From Sphingomonas hankyongi (GTDB lineage: Bacteria > Pseudomonadota > Alphaproteobacteria > Sphingomonadales > Sphingomonadaceae), in NCBI RefSeq assembly GCF_023516575.1, contig NZ_JAMGBE010000004.1, positions 107,501 to 171,500 on the forward strand: a stretch of DNA of 64,000 bases. Reading direction: 5' to 3'. A program made the translations under genes and the position numbers. This document shows, piece after piece, positions 36,595 to 44,443 of the stretch; position 1 is the first letter of the stretch, and every line of letters begins with the position of its first letter. The notes beneath the pieces were generated by a model, which saw only the letters and a program-made list of their open reading frames with translations, was not told where the DNA came from and made no database searches.

Positions 36595-36840
36595 TCATGG
36601 GCCGTACTGCTTGACGTTTTGCCTAATCATTCGATCAACATCGGCTTCGTTCTCAGCCGCCTGATCCTTCTTCAGCCGCGCTTCCTGAATGAGCCGCTGG
36701 TTACGGTCATCTGGGGTCTCCAGTCGTCGATGCTTTTGCATTGCCGCCTCCACAGCCATCGAACGTTTCGCAGCCATAATAGTCGCATCAGTCGCGCGGC
36801 TCTTAACCCAGAGCGTCAGCTTTGGGTCGATAGCTGCCAT
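36595..36840 (-). CDS. small hypothetical protein, helical and charged
   Basis: Up to 81 residues from ATG 36840; ATG 36777 (MAAKRSMAVE) is an alternative because the first 20 residues may derive from a repeat unit. The C-terminal half looks like a real protein: DDRNQRLIQEARLKKDQAAE, then VDRMIRQNVKQYGP. Small sphingomonad proteins ending in a V-D-x-M-I-R-x-x-[IV]-K-x-[HY]-G-P type tail are familiar to me as hypotheticals, function unknown. No good ribosome binding site is evident. It is 53 bases from the end of the helicase gene... on the same strand but downstream of it, so it may be independent or a remnant. Confidence 0.4.
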   Translation of the reverse strand: MAAIDPKLTLWVKSRATDATIMAAKRSMAVEAAMQKHRRLETPDDRNQRLIQEARLKKDQAAENEADVDRMIRQNVKQYGP

Positions 36841-36893
36841 AAGCGATCGCGCCCGCAAATGGCGGACGCTGATCAGCTTGCCGATTGGAGCGT

Positions 36894-38420
36894 TTAGCCC
36901 TGCGCTCGGCGCGGGCCGCCCGGGCGTCCGCGACGGCCGTGGAACTTGCGCTTGGGCTGGCCGCCATCGGGGCGGAAGTTGCCACGCGCTTCGTTCGCGC
37001 CAGCCGGACGCGGGCCGGCATCGGCTTCGCGATAGGCTTCGGGACGGTAGGACGAACGGGCGCCCTCTTTGCGCTGATCGTCGCGGCGCTGGCCGTTGCG
37101 ATCCTGCGCGCCCGAGCGATGGGCCGCATGGCCATCGGCCCGATGCGGATGCCGCTGACGGTCGTTGCGCTGTTCGCGGCGCTGACCGTCCGCGCGGCGA
37201 TCCGACTTTGTCGCAGGGCGATGACCGCGCTGAGAGCGCTCCTCCTGCTTCGGCGCGGGCTTGAGGCGCTTCAACGCTTCGGCGGCCTGGACGAACCCTT
37301 CGGGCAGCGGTGCGACTTCGATCTTCTGACGGGTTAGTCGCTCGATGTCGCGCAGCAGGCCGCGCTCATCATGGGCACAGAAAGCGATCGCCTTGCCTTC
37401 CGCGCCGGCGCGCGCGGTGCGACCGATGCGGTGGACATATTGCTCCGCAACCTCGGGCAGGTCGTAGTTAATGACGTGGCTGACGCCCGGAATGTCGATC
37501 CCGCGTGCCGCGATGTCGGTGGCAATGAGCACGGGCACCCGGGCTGACCTGAAGTCGGCGATGGCGCGCTCGCGCTGCGCCTGGCTCTTGTTGCCATGGA
37601 TCGCGTTGGAGGCGATCCCCGCTGCCTCGAGCATGCGAACGATCTTGTCGGCGCCATGCTTGGTCCGGCTGAAGACCAAAGTCCGCTCCGTTTTCTCGGC
37701 CTGAAGGAACATGGTCAGGAGCGCGGTCTTCTCCGGCTGATTCACGAGCACGACCTTCTGATCGACGCGGTCCGCGGTCTTGGCGACGGGCGTCACCGCG
37801 ACCTCGGCAGGATTGCTGAGATAACGATCCGCAAGCTCCTTGATCGCCTTCGGCATTGTCGCCGAGAAGAACAGGGTCTGGCGCTTGGGCGGGACCAGGC
37901 TGACGATACGCTTCAGCGCATGGATGAAGCCGAGGTCGAGCATCTGGTCGGCCTCGTCGAGGACGAGGATTTCGAGCTCGCGCAACGACAGCGCGCGCTG
38001 GTCGATGAGGTCGAGAAGGCGGCCAGGGGTCGCGACGAGCACGTCGAGGCCGCGCGCGACGGTGCGAACGCTCTTCGAATTCGGCACGCCGCCGAAAATG
38101 ACGCCGACGGACAGGCGCATGAAGCGGCCATAGGCCTGCGCGCTGGCCGCGATCTGGGCCGCGAGCTCGCGGGTCGGTGCAAGCACCAGCATCCGCACGT
38201 GGCCCGGCTTGGGGAAAGTTTTGGCCGCGGCAAGGCGGTCGAGCGACGGCAGCATGAACGCCGCGGTCTTGCCGGTGCCGGTCTGGGCGATGCCGAGGAG
38301 GTCGCGGCCGGTCAGGACGGCGGGAATGGCTTCGCGCTGGATCGGCGTCGCCTGCGAATAATCCTTCGCGGCGAGCGCATCGAGCAGGGGCTTCGAAAGC
38401 CCCAGAGAGATGAATGACAT
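36894..38420 (-). CDS. rhlE: DEAD-box RNA helicase, RhlE-like
   Basis: A 508-residue helicase. The Q motif region (ATPIQREAIPAVLTGRDLLG), motif I AQTGTGKTAAF, Ib TPGRLLD, II DEAD in LVLDEADQMLDLGF, III SATMP, IV-VI TLVFSRTKHGADKI, ATDIAARGIDIPGVSHVINY and HRIGRTARAG are all intact. About 130 C-terminal residues are a basic Arg/Gln/Gly-rich tail that probably binds RNA non-specifically. The RhlE group acts in ribosome assembly and RNA decay at low temperature. A very stable UUCG hairpin sits in its leader. Confidence 0.95.
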   Translation of the reverse strand: MSFISLGLSKPLLDALAAKDYSQATPIQREAIPAVLTGRDLLGIAQTGTGKTAAFMLPSLDRLAAAKTFPKPGHVRMLVLAPTRELAAQIAASAQAYGRFMRLSVGVIFGGVPNSKSVRTVARGLDVLVATPGRLLDLIDQRALSLRELEILVLDEADQMLDLGFIHALKRIVSLVPPKRQTLFFSATMPKAIKELADRYLSNPAEVAVTPVAKTADRVDQKVVLVNQPEKTALLTMFLQAEKTERTLVFSRTKHGADKIVRMLEAAGIASNAIHGNKSQAQRERAIADFRSARVPVLIATDIAARGIDIPGVSHVINYDLPEVAEQYVHRIGRTARAGAEGKAIAFCAHDERGLLRDIERLTRQKIEVAPLPEGFVQAAEALKRLKPAPKQEERSQRGHRPATKSDRRADGQRREQRNDRQRHPHRADGHAAHRSGAQDRNGQRRDDQRKEGARSSYRPEAYREADAGPRPAGANEARGNFRPDGGQPKRKFHGRRGRPGGPRRAQG

Positions 38421-38442
38421 TAAAGAATTCCAATATGAACGG

Positions 38443-38458
38443 CCGCGCCGAAGCGCGG
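38443..38458 (-). promoter_or_regulatory. UUCG-tetraloop hairpin in the helicase leader
   Basis: On the minus strand CCGCGC-TTCG-GCGCGG, a perfect 6-bp GC stem closed by the extra-stable UUCG tetraloop, lies 22 bases before the start codon at 38420. A TTGACC hexamer is about 10 bases upstream of it (38470-38465). Between hairpin and start lies a weak TTGGAA binding site. Confidence 0.5.
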
Positions 38459-38607
38459 TCGGAGGGGGTCAAAAAGCGCCCCGCGTGAATTGGGAAGCAA
38501 GATCGGTCGAGGCGCGGGCCGGGTCCTCGAACTGTCGAGACCGTTCACGCCGCTTGTTGGAAAGCGCCTCGTGTTGCAGTGCAATATAGAGAGAAAGTCC
38601 GAAAAGT

Positions 38608-39666
38608 CTAGGCCGGGTGGACCGAGCCGCTCTCGACGTGGAAGCGGGACGCCTGGCCGATCCCGGCGAAGAGTCCCGCTTCGGTCGCTGTCATCCATAC
38701 CTGCCCGCGCCCTTCGAGCCGGGTGAAAAGGGCGGCGCGGCGTCCGGGATCGAGGTGGGCGGCCACCTCGTCGAGGAGCAGGATCGGCGGCTCGCCGCGA
38801 CGTTCGGCCACCAGCTCCGCATGCGCAAGCATGATGCCGAGCAGCAATGCTTTCTGCTCGCCCGTCGACGATCGTGCAGCGGGCATGTCCTTGGCGCGGT
38901 GCGTCACGAGCAGGTCCTGGCGATGCGGGCCAACTGTGGCGCGGCCGGCCGCCGCGTCGCGGGAGCGGCTGCTCCGCAAGGCCGCGACGAGATCGTCGCC
39001 ATTCCAGCCCTCGAGCGCCAGCGAAGCCCGCGCGAATTCATCGTCCGGGCCAGTATCGAGGTGCGTATCGAGCGCGGCCACGGTCCGCGCGCGGGCCGAG
39101 CCGATGGCGCTGCCGTGCTCGGCCATCTGCTGTTCGAGGGCGGCGAGCCATGCGGGATCCCCCGGAGCCTCGTCCGCCAGTAGCTTGCTTCGTGCGCGCA
39201 TGGCCGCTTCGTAGCGCGCGCTGTGGTGCGCGTGGCTCGGCTCAAGCGCGAGGACGAGCCGGTCGAAGAAACGGCGGCGGTCGCCGGGACTGGCGCTGAA
39301 CAGCCGGTCCATCGCGGGCGTGAGCCAGAGGACCGACAGCCACTCGCTGAGGGAATTGACCGCTGCCGGCGCGCCGTTGATCCGGACTTGCCGGCGCTCC
39401 GGGGCCGCGGCCAGCGCCCCCGTCCCGATCTCGCTTTCACCGATCCGCGACGCGACGGCGAACCCTCCGCCGCCGCCGATCCTTGCCATTTCGCCCATGG
39501 ACGCCCCGCGCAAGCCCCGACCCGGGCTCAGCAGCGAGACAGCCTCGAGCAGATTGGTCTTGCCCGCGCCATTGTCGCCGGAAAGCAGGACGAAGCCGGG
39601 CCCGGGCTCGATCAGCGCCGAGGCGTAGGAGCGGAAGTCGGTAAGGGCGAGACGGGCGACCGGCAT
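38608..39666 (-). CDS. recF: DNA replication and repair protein RecF
   Basis: A 352-residue SMC-like ATPase that loads RecA on gapped DNA with RecO and RecR. Walker A is in [20 protein letters not shown], the RecF-specific [20 protein letters not shown] follows, the signature [19 protein letters not shown] and Walker [21 protein letters not shown] are near the C-terminus. It follows dnaN by 30 bases, the conserved dnaN-recF order. gyrB, often next, is here separated by the helicase gene. Confidence 0.97.
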   Translation of the reverse strand: MPVARLALTDFRSYASALIEPGPGFVLLSGDNGAGKTNLLEAVSLLSPGRGLRGASMGEMARIGGGGGFAVASRIGESEIGTGALAAAPERRQVRINGAPAAVNSLSEWLSVLWLTPAMDRLFSASPGDRRRFFDRLVLALEPSHAHHSARYEAAMRARSKLLADEAPGDPAWLAALEQQMAEHGSAIGSARARTVAALDTHLDTGPDDEFARASLALEGWNGDDLVAALRSSRSRDAAAGRATVGPHRQDLLVTHRAKDMPAARSSTGEQKALLLGIMLAHAELVAERRGEPPILLLDEVAAHLDPGRRAALFTRLEGRGQVWMTATEAGLFAGIGQASRFHVESGSVHPA

Positions 39667-39696
39667 CCAGCCGACCGTAGCAGTTCAGTCCGGCGC

Positions 39697-40800
39697 TTAA
39701 ACCCGCATCGGCATGAGGACGTAGAGCGCGTTCGACTTGTCGTTTTCGCGCAGGAGCGTCGGCGCGGCGGCATCCGCGAGATGCACTTCGACCGTATCGC
39801 CGTCGATCTCACCCAGGATGTCGAGCAAATAGCGCGCGTTGAACCCGATCTCGAGCCCGTCGGAACCATAATCCGCCGGGAGTTCCTCGGTCGCGATGCC
39901 GTTCTCGGGAGAGGTGACGGAGAGCGTAACCTTGTCGCGGTCGAGGCTGATCTTGACCGCGCGCGTCTTTTCGCTGGCGATCGTCGATACGCGATCGACG
40001 CCGGCCGAGAAGCTTTTGGGATCGAGCTTCAGGAGCTTGTCGTTCGCGGTCGGGATCACGCGATTGTAGTCCGGGAAGGTGCCGTCGATCAGCTTGCTCG
40101 TCAGGATCGCGCTGCCCAGTCCGAAGCGGATCTTGGTAGGCGACAGGGAAATCTCGACCGTCCCCTCGAGCTCCTCGAGCAGCCGGTACAGCTCGGCGAC
40201 GGCTTTGCGTGGCACGATCACGTCCGGCATGCCGTCGGCTCCGTCGGGCCGGGCGACGGTGATGCGGGCGAGGCGGTGCCCATCGGTGGCCGCTGCGCGC
40301 AACTGGTCGTCGACGATGTGGAAGAATATCCCCATCAGATAATAGCGCGTCTCCTCGCTCGAGATTGCGAAGCGCGTCTTCTCGATGATCTGGCGAAGGG
40401 TTGCGGCGGGAAGCTCGAAGCGCGTCGGGAGATCGCCTTCGGCGATGACCGGGAAGTCGTCCCGCGGCAGGGTCGACAGGTTGAACCTGGACCGACCGGC
40501 GAGGACCTGCATCTTGCCCTCGGCGGCGGCGATCTCGACCTGGCTGCCCTCCGGCAGCTTGCGCACGATGTCGAACAACGTGTGCGCCGAGACGGTCGTC
40601 GCCCCCGGCTGCGCGACATTGGCGGGGACGCTCTCATCCACCTGGAGATCGAGGTCCGTCGCCATCAGGCGGATCGAACCGTCCTCGCGCGCCTCGATCA
40701 GAACGTTCGACAAGATCGGAATGGTGTTGCGGCGCTCCACGACCGATTGGACGTGGCCGAGGCTCTTGAGGAGTGTCGCCCGCTCAATCGTCGCTTTCAT
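39697..40800 (-). CDS. dnaN: DNA polymerase III beta subunit (sliding clamp)
   Basis: A 367-residue protein made of three clamp domains. Visible family stretches: ERATLLKSLGHVQSVVERRN and TIPILSNVLIEAREDGSIRL at the start, LPRDDFPVIAEGDLPTRFEL, ETRYYLMGIFFHIVDDQLRA, RATDGHRLA-like TDGHRLARITV and FNARYLLDILGEIDGDTVEV towards the end. The closing YVLMPMRV is the usual C-terminus. dnaA is not in the window, so this is either the far end of a dnaA region or a separated cluster. A GCTATAACG sequence about 40 bases upstream of the start could be the -10 region. Confidence 0.98.
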   Translation of the reverse strand: MKATIERATLLKSLGHVQSVVERRNTIPILSNVLIEAREDGSIRLMATDLDLQVDESVPANVAQPGATTVSAHTLFDIVRKLPEGSQVEIAAAEGKMQVLAGRSRFNLSTLPRDDFPVIAEGDLPTRFELPAATLRQIIEKTRFAISSEETRYYLMGIFFHIVDDQLRAAATDGHRLARITVARPDGADGMPDVIVPRKAVAELYRLLEELEGTVEISLSPTKIRFGLGSAILTSKLIDGTFPDYNRVIPTANDKLLKLDPKSFSAGVDRVSTIASEKTRAVKISLDRDKVTLSVTSPENGIATEELPADYGSDGLEIGFNARYLLDILGEIDGDTVEVHLADAAAPTLLRENDKSNALYVLMPMRV

Positions 40801-40884
40801 CTTCTAAAGCCCCATCTTCCGCACGCGTTACGCTCGTTATAGCGAGCCTTACCGCATGCGGAAGTGGGTTGATGAAAGCCTTTT

Positions 40885-41484
40885 TTAGCCGGCCTTCTCG
40901 CCCTTCACAGGCGCTTTGCTCTCCTTGGACGGCATCAGCACCCCGTCGATCTGGTGCACCACGCCGTTGCTGAACTGCTCGTCGGCCTGGGTGATCGTCG
41001 CCTTGTGGCCCGCGGCGTCGGTCAGGACGGTCTTGCCGGCCTCCTTGGTCGCGGTCACGACACCGCCGCCCATCGTGGCGAGCGGCGCTTTCCCCTTGCC
41101 CGCGTCGATCGCCTTGTCGATGTCCGCGGCAAGAACGGTGCCGGGAAGGATCAGGTTGGTGAGGATGCCAGTCAGCTGAGCCCTGTTCTCAGGCTTGGCG
41201 TCGAAGGTGCCCGCCGGAGCAGCGGAGAAGGCCTGGTCGCTCGGGACCAGCACCGTGTAAGGTCCGGCACCAGCAAGAGTCTGATCGAGCCCGGCAGCTT
41301 TCGCCGCCGCCATGAACTGACCGTTCCCCGCGAGACCCTGAGCGATCGTCTTGTCGCCTGCAGCCTTCTTGGCTTCCGGCGTCTGCGCGTTGGGGGCGGC
41401 GCTGTTGCCGCCATTGTCCTTGTTGCATGCCCCTACGGCGAGAGCTGCGGCCGCGAGGCCGAGCGCGAGTACACGGGTCTTCAT
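40885..41484 (-). CDS. fasciclin-domain lipoprotein
   Basis: A 199-residue protein. The lipobox ALAVGAC gives a lipidated Cys at about residue 20. One FAS1 domain follows: TIAQGLAGNGQFMAAAKAAG, GPYTVLVPSDQAFSAAP (H1 box), LTNLILPGTVLA, and the H2 box end SNGVVHQIDGVLMP. FAS1 proteins mediate adhesion or surface binding; in sphingomonads small FAS1 lipoproteins are common and stress-linked in some cases. An AAGGAG site lies nine bases before ATG 41484, and a large hairpin separates it from the upstream gene. Confidence 0.92.
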   Translation of the reverse strand: MKTRVLALGLAAAALAVGACNKDNGGNSAAPNAQTPEAKKAAGDKTIAQGLAGNGQFMAAAKAAGLDQTLAGAGPYTVLVPSDQAFSAAPAGTFDAKPENRAQLTGILTNLILPGTVLAADIDKAIDAGKGKAPLATMGGGVVTATKEAGKTVLTDAAGHKATITQADEQFSNGVVHQIDGVLMPSKESKAPVKGEKAG

Positions 41485-41516
41485 GCCCTACGAACTCCTT
41501 ATTGTTATAGGTACGG

Positions 41517-41545
41517 AACGGCCCGGCAACGCATGCCGGGCCGTT
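41517..41545. terminator. perfect 12-bp stem between two same-strand genes
   Basis: AACGGCCCGGCA-ACGCA-TGCCGGGCCGTT, 28 bases after the stop of the repeat-protein gene and upstream of the fasciclin gene. On the transcribed (minus) strand no T-run follows; on the plus strand CTTGTT follows. It should act as an RNA 3'-end or processing structure for the upstream gene. Confidence 0.55.
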
Positions 41546-41573
41546 CTTGTTCAATTTATCAGACGATCCGTGA

Positions 41574-43067
41574 TCAGGTCAGGATCGAGGCCACGATCGC
41601 CGTGACGAGCTGCGTCGTCGGGTCGACCTGGTAGATGTAGCCATTGTTGTAACGGTACCAGGCGTTCGGCGTGTCGTAGTAGGTGCTCCTGTACGCCATG
41701 GGCACGTTGTACATGTTGTACCCCATCGGGAGCGGCTGACCGACCGCGAAGCCCGGCGTTAGCAGGGCGGCGACCGAGCTGATCATGCTGGTCGACGGGT
41801 CGACCTGGTAGATGGCGCCGGGCGCGTACCAGTAATTATAGTCCGGCGTGTTGTAGTACATGTCGCGGTACTGAGACGGCACGTTGTAATAGTTGTACGA
41901 CACCGGAAGCATCTGTCCGACGCCATAGCCGCCCGCGTAAAGCGGGATCACGTCCTGTACGAGGCCCGTGGCGCAATCCACCTGATAGACGGTGCCGTTG
42001 GCGTAGCGATTGCACAGGTTGTTGTAGCCGTAGCCATATCCCGGATCGTAGCCGTACCCGCCGCCGTAGCCGTAGCTGGACGGATAGAAGCTGTTGAACC
42101 CGTAATAATTGGGCACGTAGCTGTTCATGTAGGAAGTCGGCAGATACTGCCCCGGCATGAAGCCGCCCGCGAGGAGCGGAAGCACCCAGTTGATCAGGTT
42201 GTCGCTGCGATCGACGCGGTACACGTACCCGCCGCCGTAACGATAATAGTAATCGTTTGTGTCGGGATAGAGGTACGAAATGGTCGACGGCATCGCCAGC
42301 AGCGGCGTGTAGGCCGAGACCGTATTCACCGGCTCACCGATGAACGTACGGACGCGAACCGGCTCGACGAACTGCGTCGCGATGCGATTGTCGAGTGCCG
42401 CGAGGCGGGTGGCCGCGAGGGCCTGCCTCGTCGCGCGGCGATCGTCGATGCGCGCCCAACGCTGGGCGACCGTATTGTCGCGAAGGATTGCCTGGGGGTC
42501 TGCACGACGCTCGTCGCGCAATTCCTGACGATTGATCTGCATCGCCTGGCGATCGATCCGTCCCTGCGTTCGAAGCGCTTGATTGTCGCGGACGCGTTCG
42601 CGATCCGCCATGCGCACCTGCTGCCGCTCCACGCGGTTCTGACGAACGTCCTGATTGCCGCCGGCGAGCCGGTTTGCGCGCTCCGCCCGCTGGCGTTCCA
42701 CGCGCTGGTTCTCGGCGCGCGCTACGCGCTGACGCTCGATGTTCGCGGTCCGGTCGACTCGCGCGTGGCGCTCCTGACGCTCGACGCGCTGAGTCTGCTC
42801 CGCACGCGCCATGCGCTGCGGCCGTTCGACCCGCTGAGTCCGCTCGGCGCGAACCTGGCGTTGCTGACGTTCCACACGCGGCGCGCGTTCGACGCTTGCC
42901 TGGCGCTGCACACGCTCGGTGCGCTGAGCACGCTCCGCACGTTGCGGGCGCTCTGCCCTCTGACTCTGGCCGCCCTGACCGCCATGCTCGCGGTCTGGCT
43001 TTGCACTGGCCGGGGCTGAAATCGCCAGCGCGGCAACGCCGGCGGCGAGGATCACCCTATTGAACAC
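41574..43067 (-). CDS. secreted repeat protein: Arg/Gln/Glu repeats plus Tyr-rich VDP repeats
   Basis: A 497-residue protein from GTG 43067 with AAGGAG nine bases upstream. Signal peptide: MFNRVILAAGVAALAISAPA ending SAKP. Residues about 35-150 are a degenerate six-residue repeat of the form (Q/V)-R-x-E-R-x (RAERPQRAERAQRTERVQRQ), strongly basic and Gln/Glu-rich. The C-terminal 230 residues contain four repeats of about 50-60 residues, each with Y-[IV]-Y-[QR]-V-D-x-x-[TS]-x-L-[IV] followed by a G-x-G-[QE]-x-L-P-x-[GS]-Y-x-x-Y-[NV]-V-P motif, and separated by Tyr/Gly-rich stretches. I do not recognise a named family beyond RcnB-like resemblance. A periplasmic or surface role under stress is inferred from the signal peptide and promoter. 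Confidence 0.85.
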   Translation of the reverse strand: MFNRVILAAGVAALAISAPASAKPDREHGGQGGQSQRAERPQRAERAQRTERVQRQASVERAPRVERQQRQVRAERTQRVERPQRMARAEQTQRVERQERHARVDRTANIERQRVARAENQRVERQRAERANRLAGGNQDVRQNRVERQQVRMADRERVRDNQALRTQGRIDRQAMQINRQELRDERRADPQAILRDNTVAQRWARIDDRRATRQALAATRLAALDNRIATQFVEPVRVRTFIGEPVNTVSAYTPLLAMPSTISYLYPDTNDYYYRYGGGYVYRVDRSDNLINWVLPLLAGGFMPGQYLPTSYMNSYVPNYYGFNSFYPSSYGYGGGYGYDPGYGYGYNNLCNRYANGTVYQVDCATGLVQDVIPLYAGGYGVGQMLPVSYNYYNVPSQYRDMYYNTPDYNYWYAPGAIYQVDPSTSMISSVAALLTPGFAVGQPLPMGYNMYNVPMAYRSTYYDTPNAWYRYNNGYIYQVDPTTQLVTAIVASILT

Positions 43068-43092
43068 GTTATGTCTCCTTTCGAACGGCTAG

Positions 43093-43117
43093 AACGGTCC
43101 GCTAAGCGCACCGTTCC
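43093..43117 (-). promoter_or_regulatory. EcfG-type general stress promoter
   Basis: On the minus strand GGAAC (43117-43113), 16 bases, then CGTT (43096-43093). This is an exact match to GGAAC-N16/17-CGTT, the promoter pattern of the alphaproteobacterial sigma factor EcfG (PhyR-NepR-EcfG cascade). It is 26 bases upstream of the GTG start of the repeat protein, leaving a short leader with the AAGGAG site. Confidence 0.7.
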
Positions 43118-43198
43118 AACCACTAAACGGATGGATCGTGCACCTTAGCGCACTAGGGTGAACCTGAAATGTCCTTGTCGTTCAGATAGTTGGCTGAA

Positions 43199-44443
43199 TT
43201 ATTCGTCGACCCAGTCAGCCCTCAGGCGGCGCGCGGCGAAAAGCATCAGAACAGCCGCGAGCAGGTAGAAGCCCACCACGCTGACCGCCGCATAGCGCAA
43301 CGACTCGATCCCGAACTGCTCCGTGAACGCCACCGACAGCGCGCCGATCAGCGTGGGGCCGACGCCGAGACCGATCAGATTGTTGATCAGCAGGAAGCTG
43401 GCCGACGCGGTAGAGCGCAACGGTTGCGGAACGAGATGCTGGACCGCAGTGGTGACTGGGCCCAGCCACAGGATGTTGAGCGCATTCGGGATCAGCAGCA
43501 ACGGCCAGGCGGCCCATGGGTCGGTCGAAAGCAGGCCGAGCGCAAAGGTCGGCGCGGTAATGAGCCAGGCGATCGCAGGCAGCCACGCATACCAGCGGCG
43601 GTCGGACTGACCCAGTCGGTCCGCAAGCCAGCCGCCGGCGAAGACGCCGGCAGTGCCGCCGATCAGGAAGATGGACGCCAGGAACTGACCGCGCTCGATC
43701 AGGCCGAAGCCGAAGCTGCGCTCGAGCACCGATGGCGTCCACAAAGCCAGGCCGTATCCGGCCAGTGAGCTGCACGACGCAGCAGCTGCCAACAGCCAGA
43801 ATGTCGGCTTCCTCGCGATCATCGGAAAGGTGCGCCTGAGCGGCGTCGCCCCCGCGGGCGAGGGCCGGGGCAGGTCGCGGACGACGAGAAGCATCAGCGG
43901 CGCCAGGACCAGCCCGGCCACGCCCATGGTCATGAATGCGACGCGCCAGTTCACCCAGGCCGCGAGATAGGCGCCGATCAGCGTGCCGCCCGCGAGACCG
44001 AGCGGGATTCCGAGCGAGAAGATCGCCAGCGCACGCGCCCGGCGCTGCGGCGGGTAATAATCGGCAATCAGCGCATAGGAAGGCGCCACACCGCCTGCTT
44101 CGCCTACCCCGACACCGAGCCGGTAGATGAACATCTGTCCGAAGCTCGCCGCGGTTCCGCACAACGCCGTGAAAGCGCTCCATACCGCCAACGAGCCCGC
44201 GACGACCCTGCTCCGGCTCGTCCGGTCGGCAAGCAATGCGAGCGGGACACCGAGCACCGAGTAGAGCAAGGCGAAGGCGAGCCCGCCTATTGCACCGAAC
44301 TCCGCATCGCTAAGGTGCAGGTCCTTGATGATGGGACCGGCGAGGATGCCGAGGATCTGGCGGTCGAGGAAATTGAAGATGTATGCGGCCAGGAGCAGCG
44401 CGAGCACGAGCCCACCGCGCGATTTTACCTCGTCTGCACTCAA
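43199..44443 (-). CDS. MFS transporter, spinster-like
   Basis: A 414-residue major facilitator protein with about twelve membrane helices. Family features: AAYIFNFLDRQILGILAGPI in helix 1, LALLADRTSRSRVVAGSLAV in loop 2-3, RLGVGVGEAGGVAPSYALIA in helix 4-5 and PPQRRARALAIFSLGIPLG. The sequence is of the spinster-like group frequent in sphingomonads. It overlaps the kynureninase-like gene by 4 bp, so it may import tryptophan metabolites or export kynurenine-pathway products; inference from context only. Confidence 0.88.
   Translation of the reverse strand: MSADEVKSRGGLVLALLLAAYIFNFLDRQILGILAGPIIKDLHLSDAEFGAIGGLAFALLYSVLGVPLALLADRTSRSRVVAGSLAVWSAFTALCGTAASFGQMFIYRLGVGVGEAGGVAPSYALIADYYPPQRRARALAIFSLGIPLGLAGGTLIGAYLAAWVNWRVAFMTMGVAGLVLAPLMLLVVRDLPRPSPAGATPLRRTFPMIARKPTFWLLAAAASCSSLAGYGLALWTPSVLERSFGFGLIERGQFLASIFLIGGTAGVFAGGWLADRLGQSDRRWYAWLPAIAWLITAPTFALGLLSTDPWAAWPLLLIPNALNILWLGPVTTAVQHLVPQPLRSTASASFLLINNLIGLGVGPTLIGALSVAFTEQFGIESLRYAAVSVVGFYLLAAVLMLFAARRLRADWVDE

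Noticed and set aside
39223-40842. Plus-strand frame of 539 codons
   Set aside because: Covers recF and dnaN on the opposite strand; both of those are certain genes.
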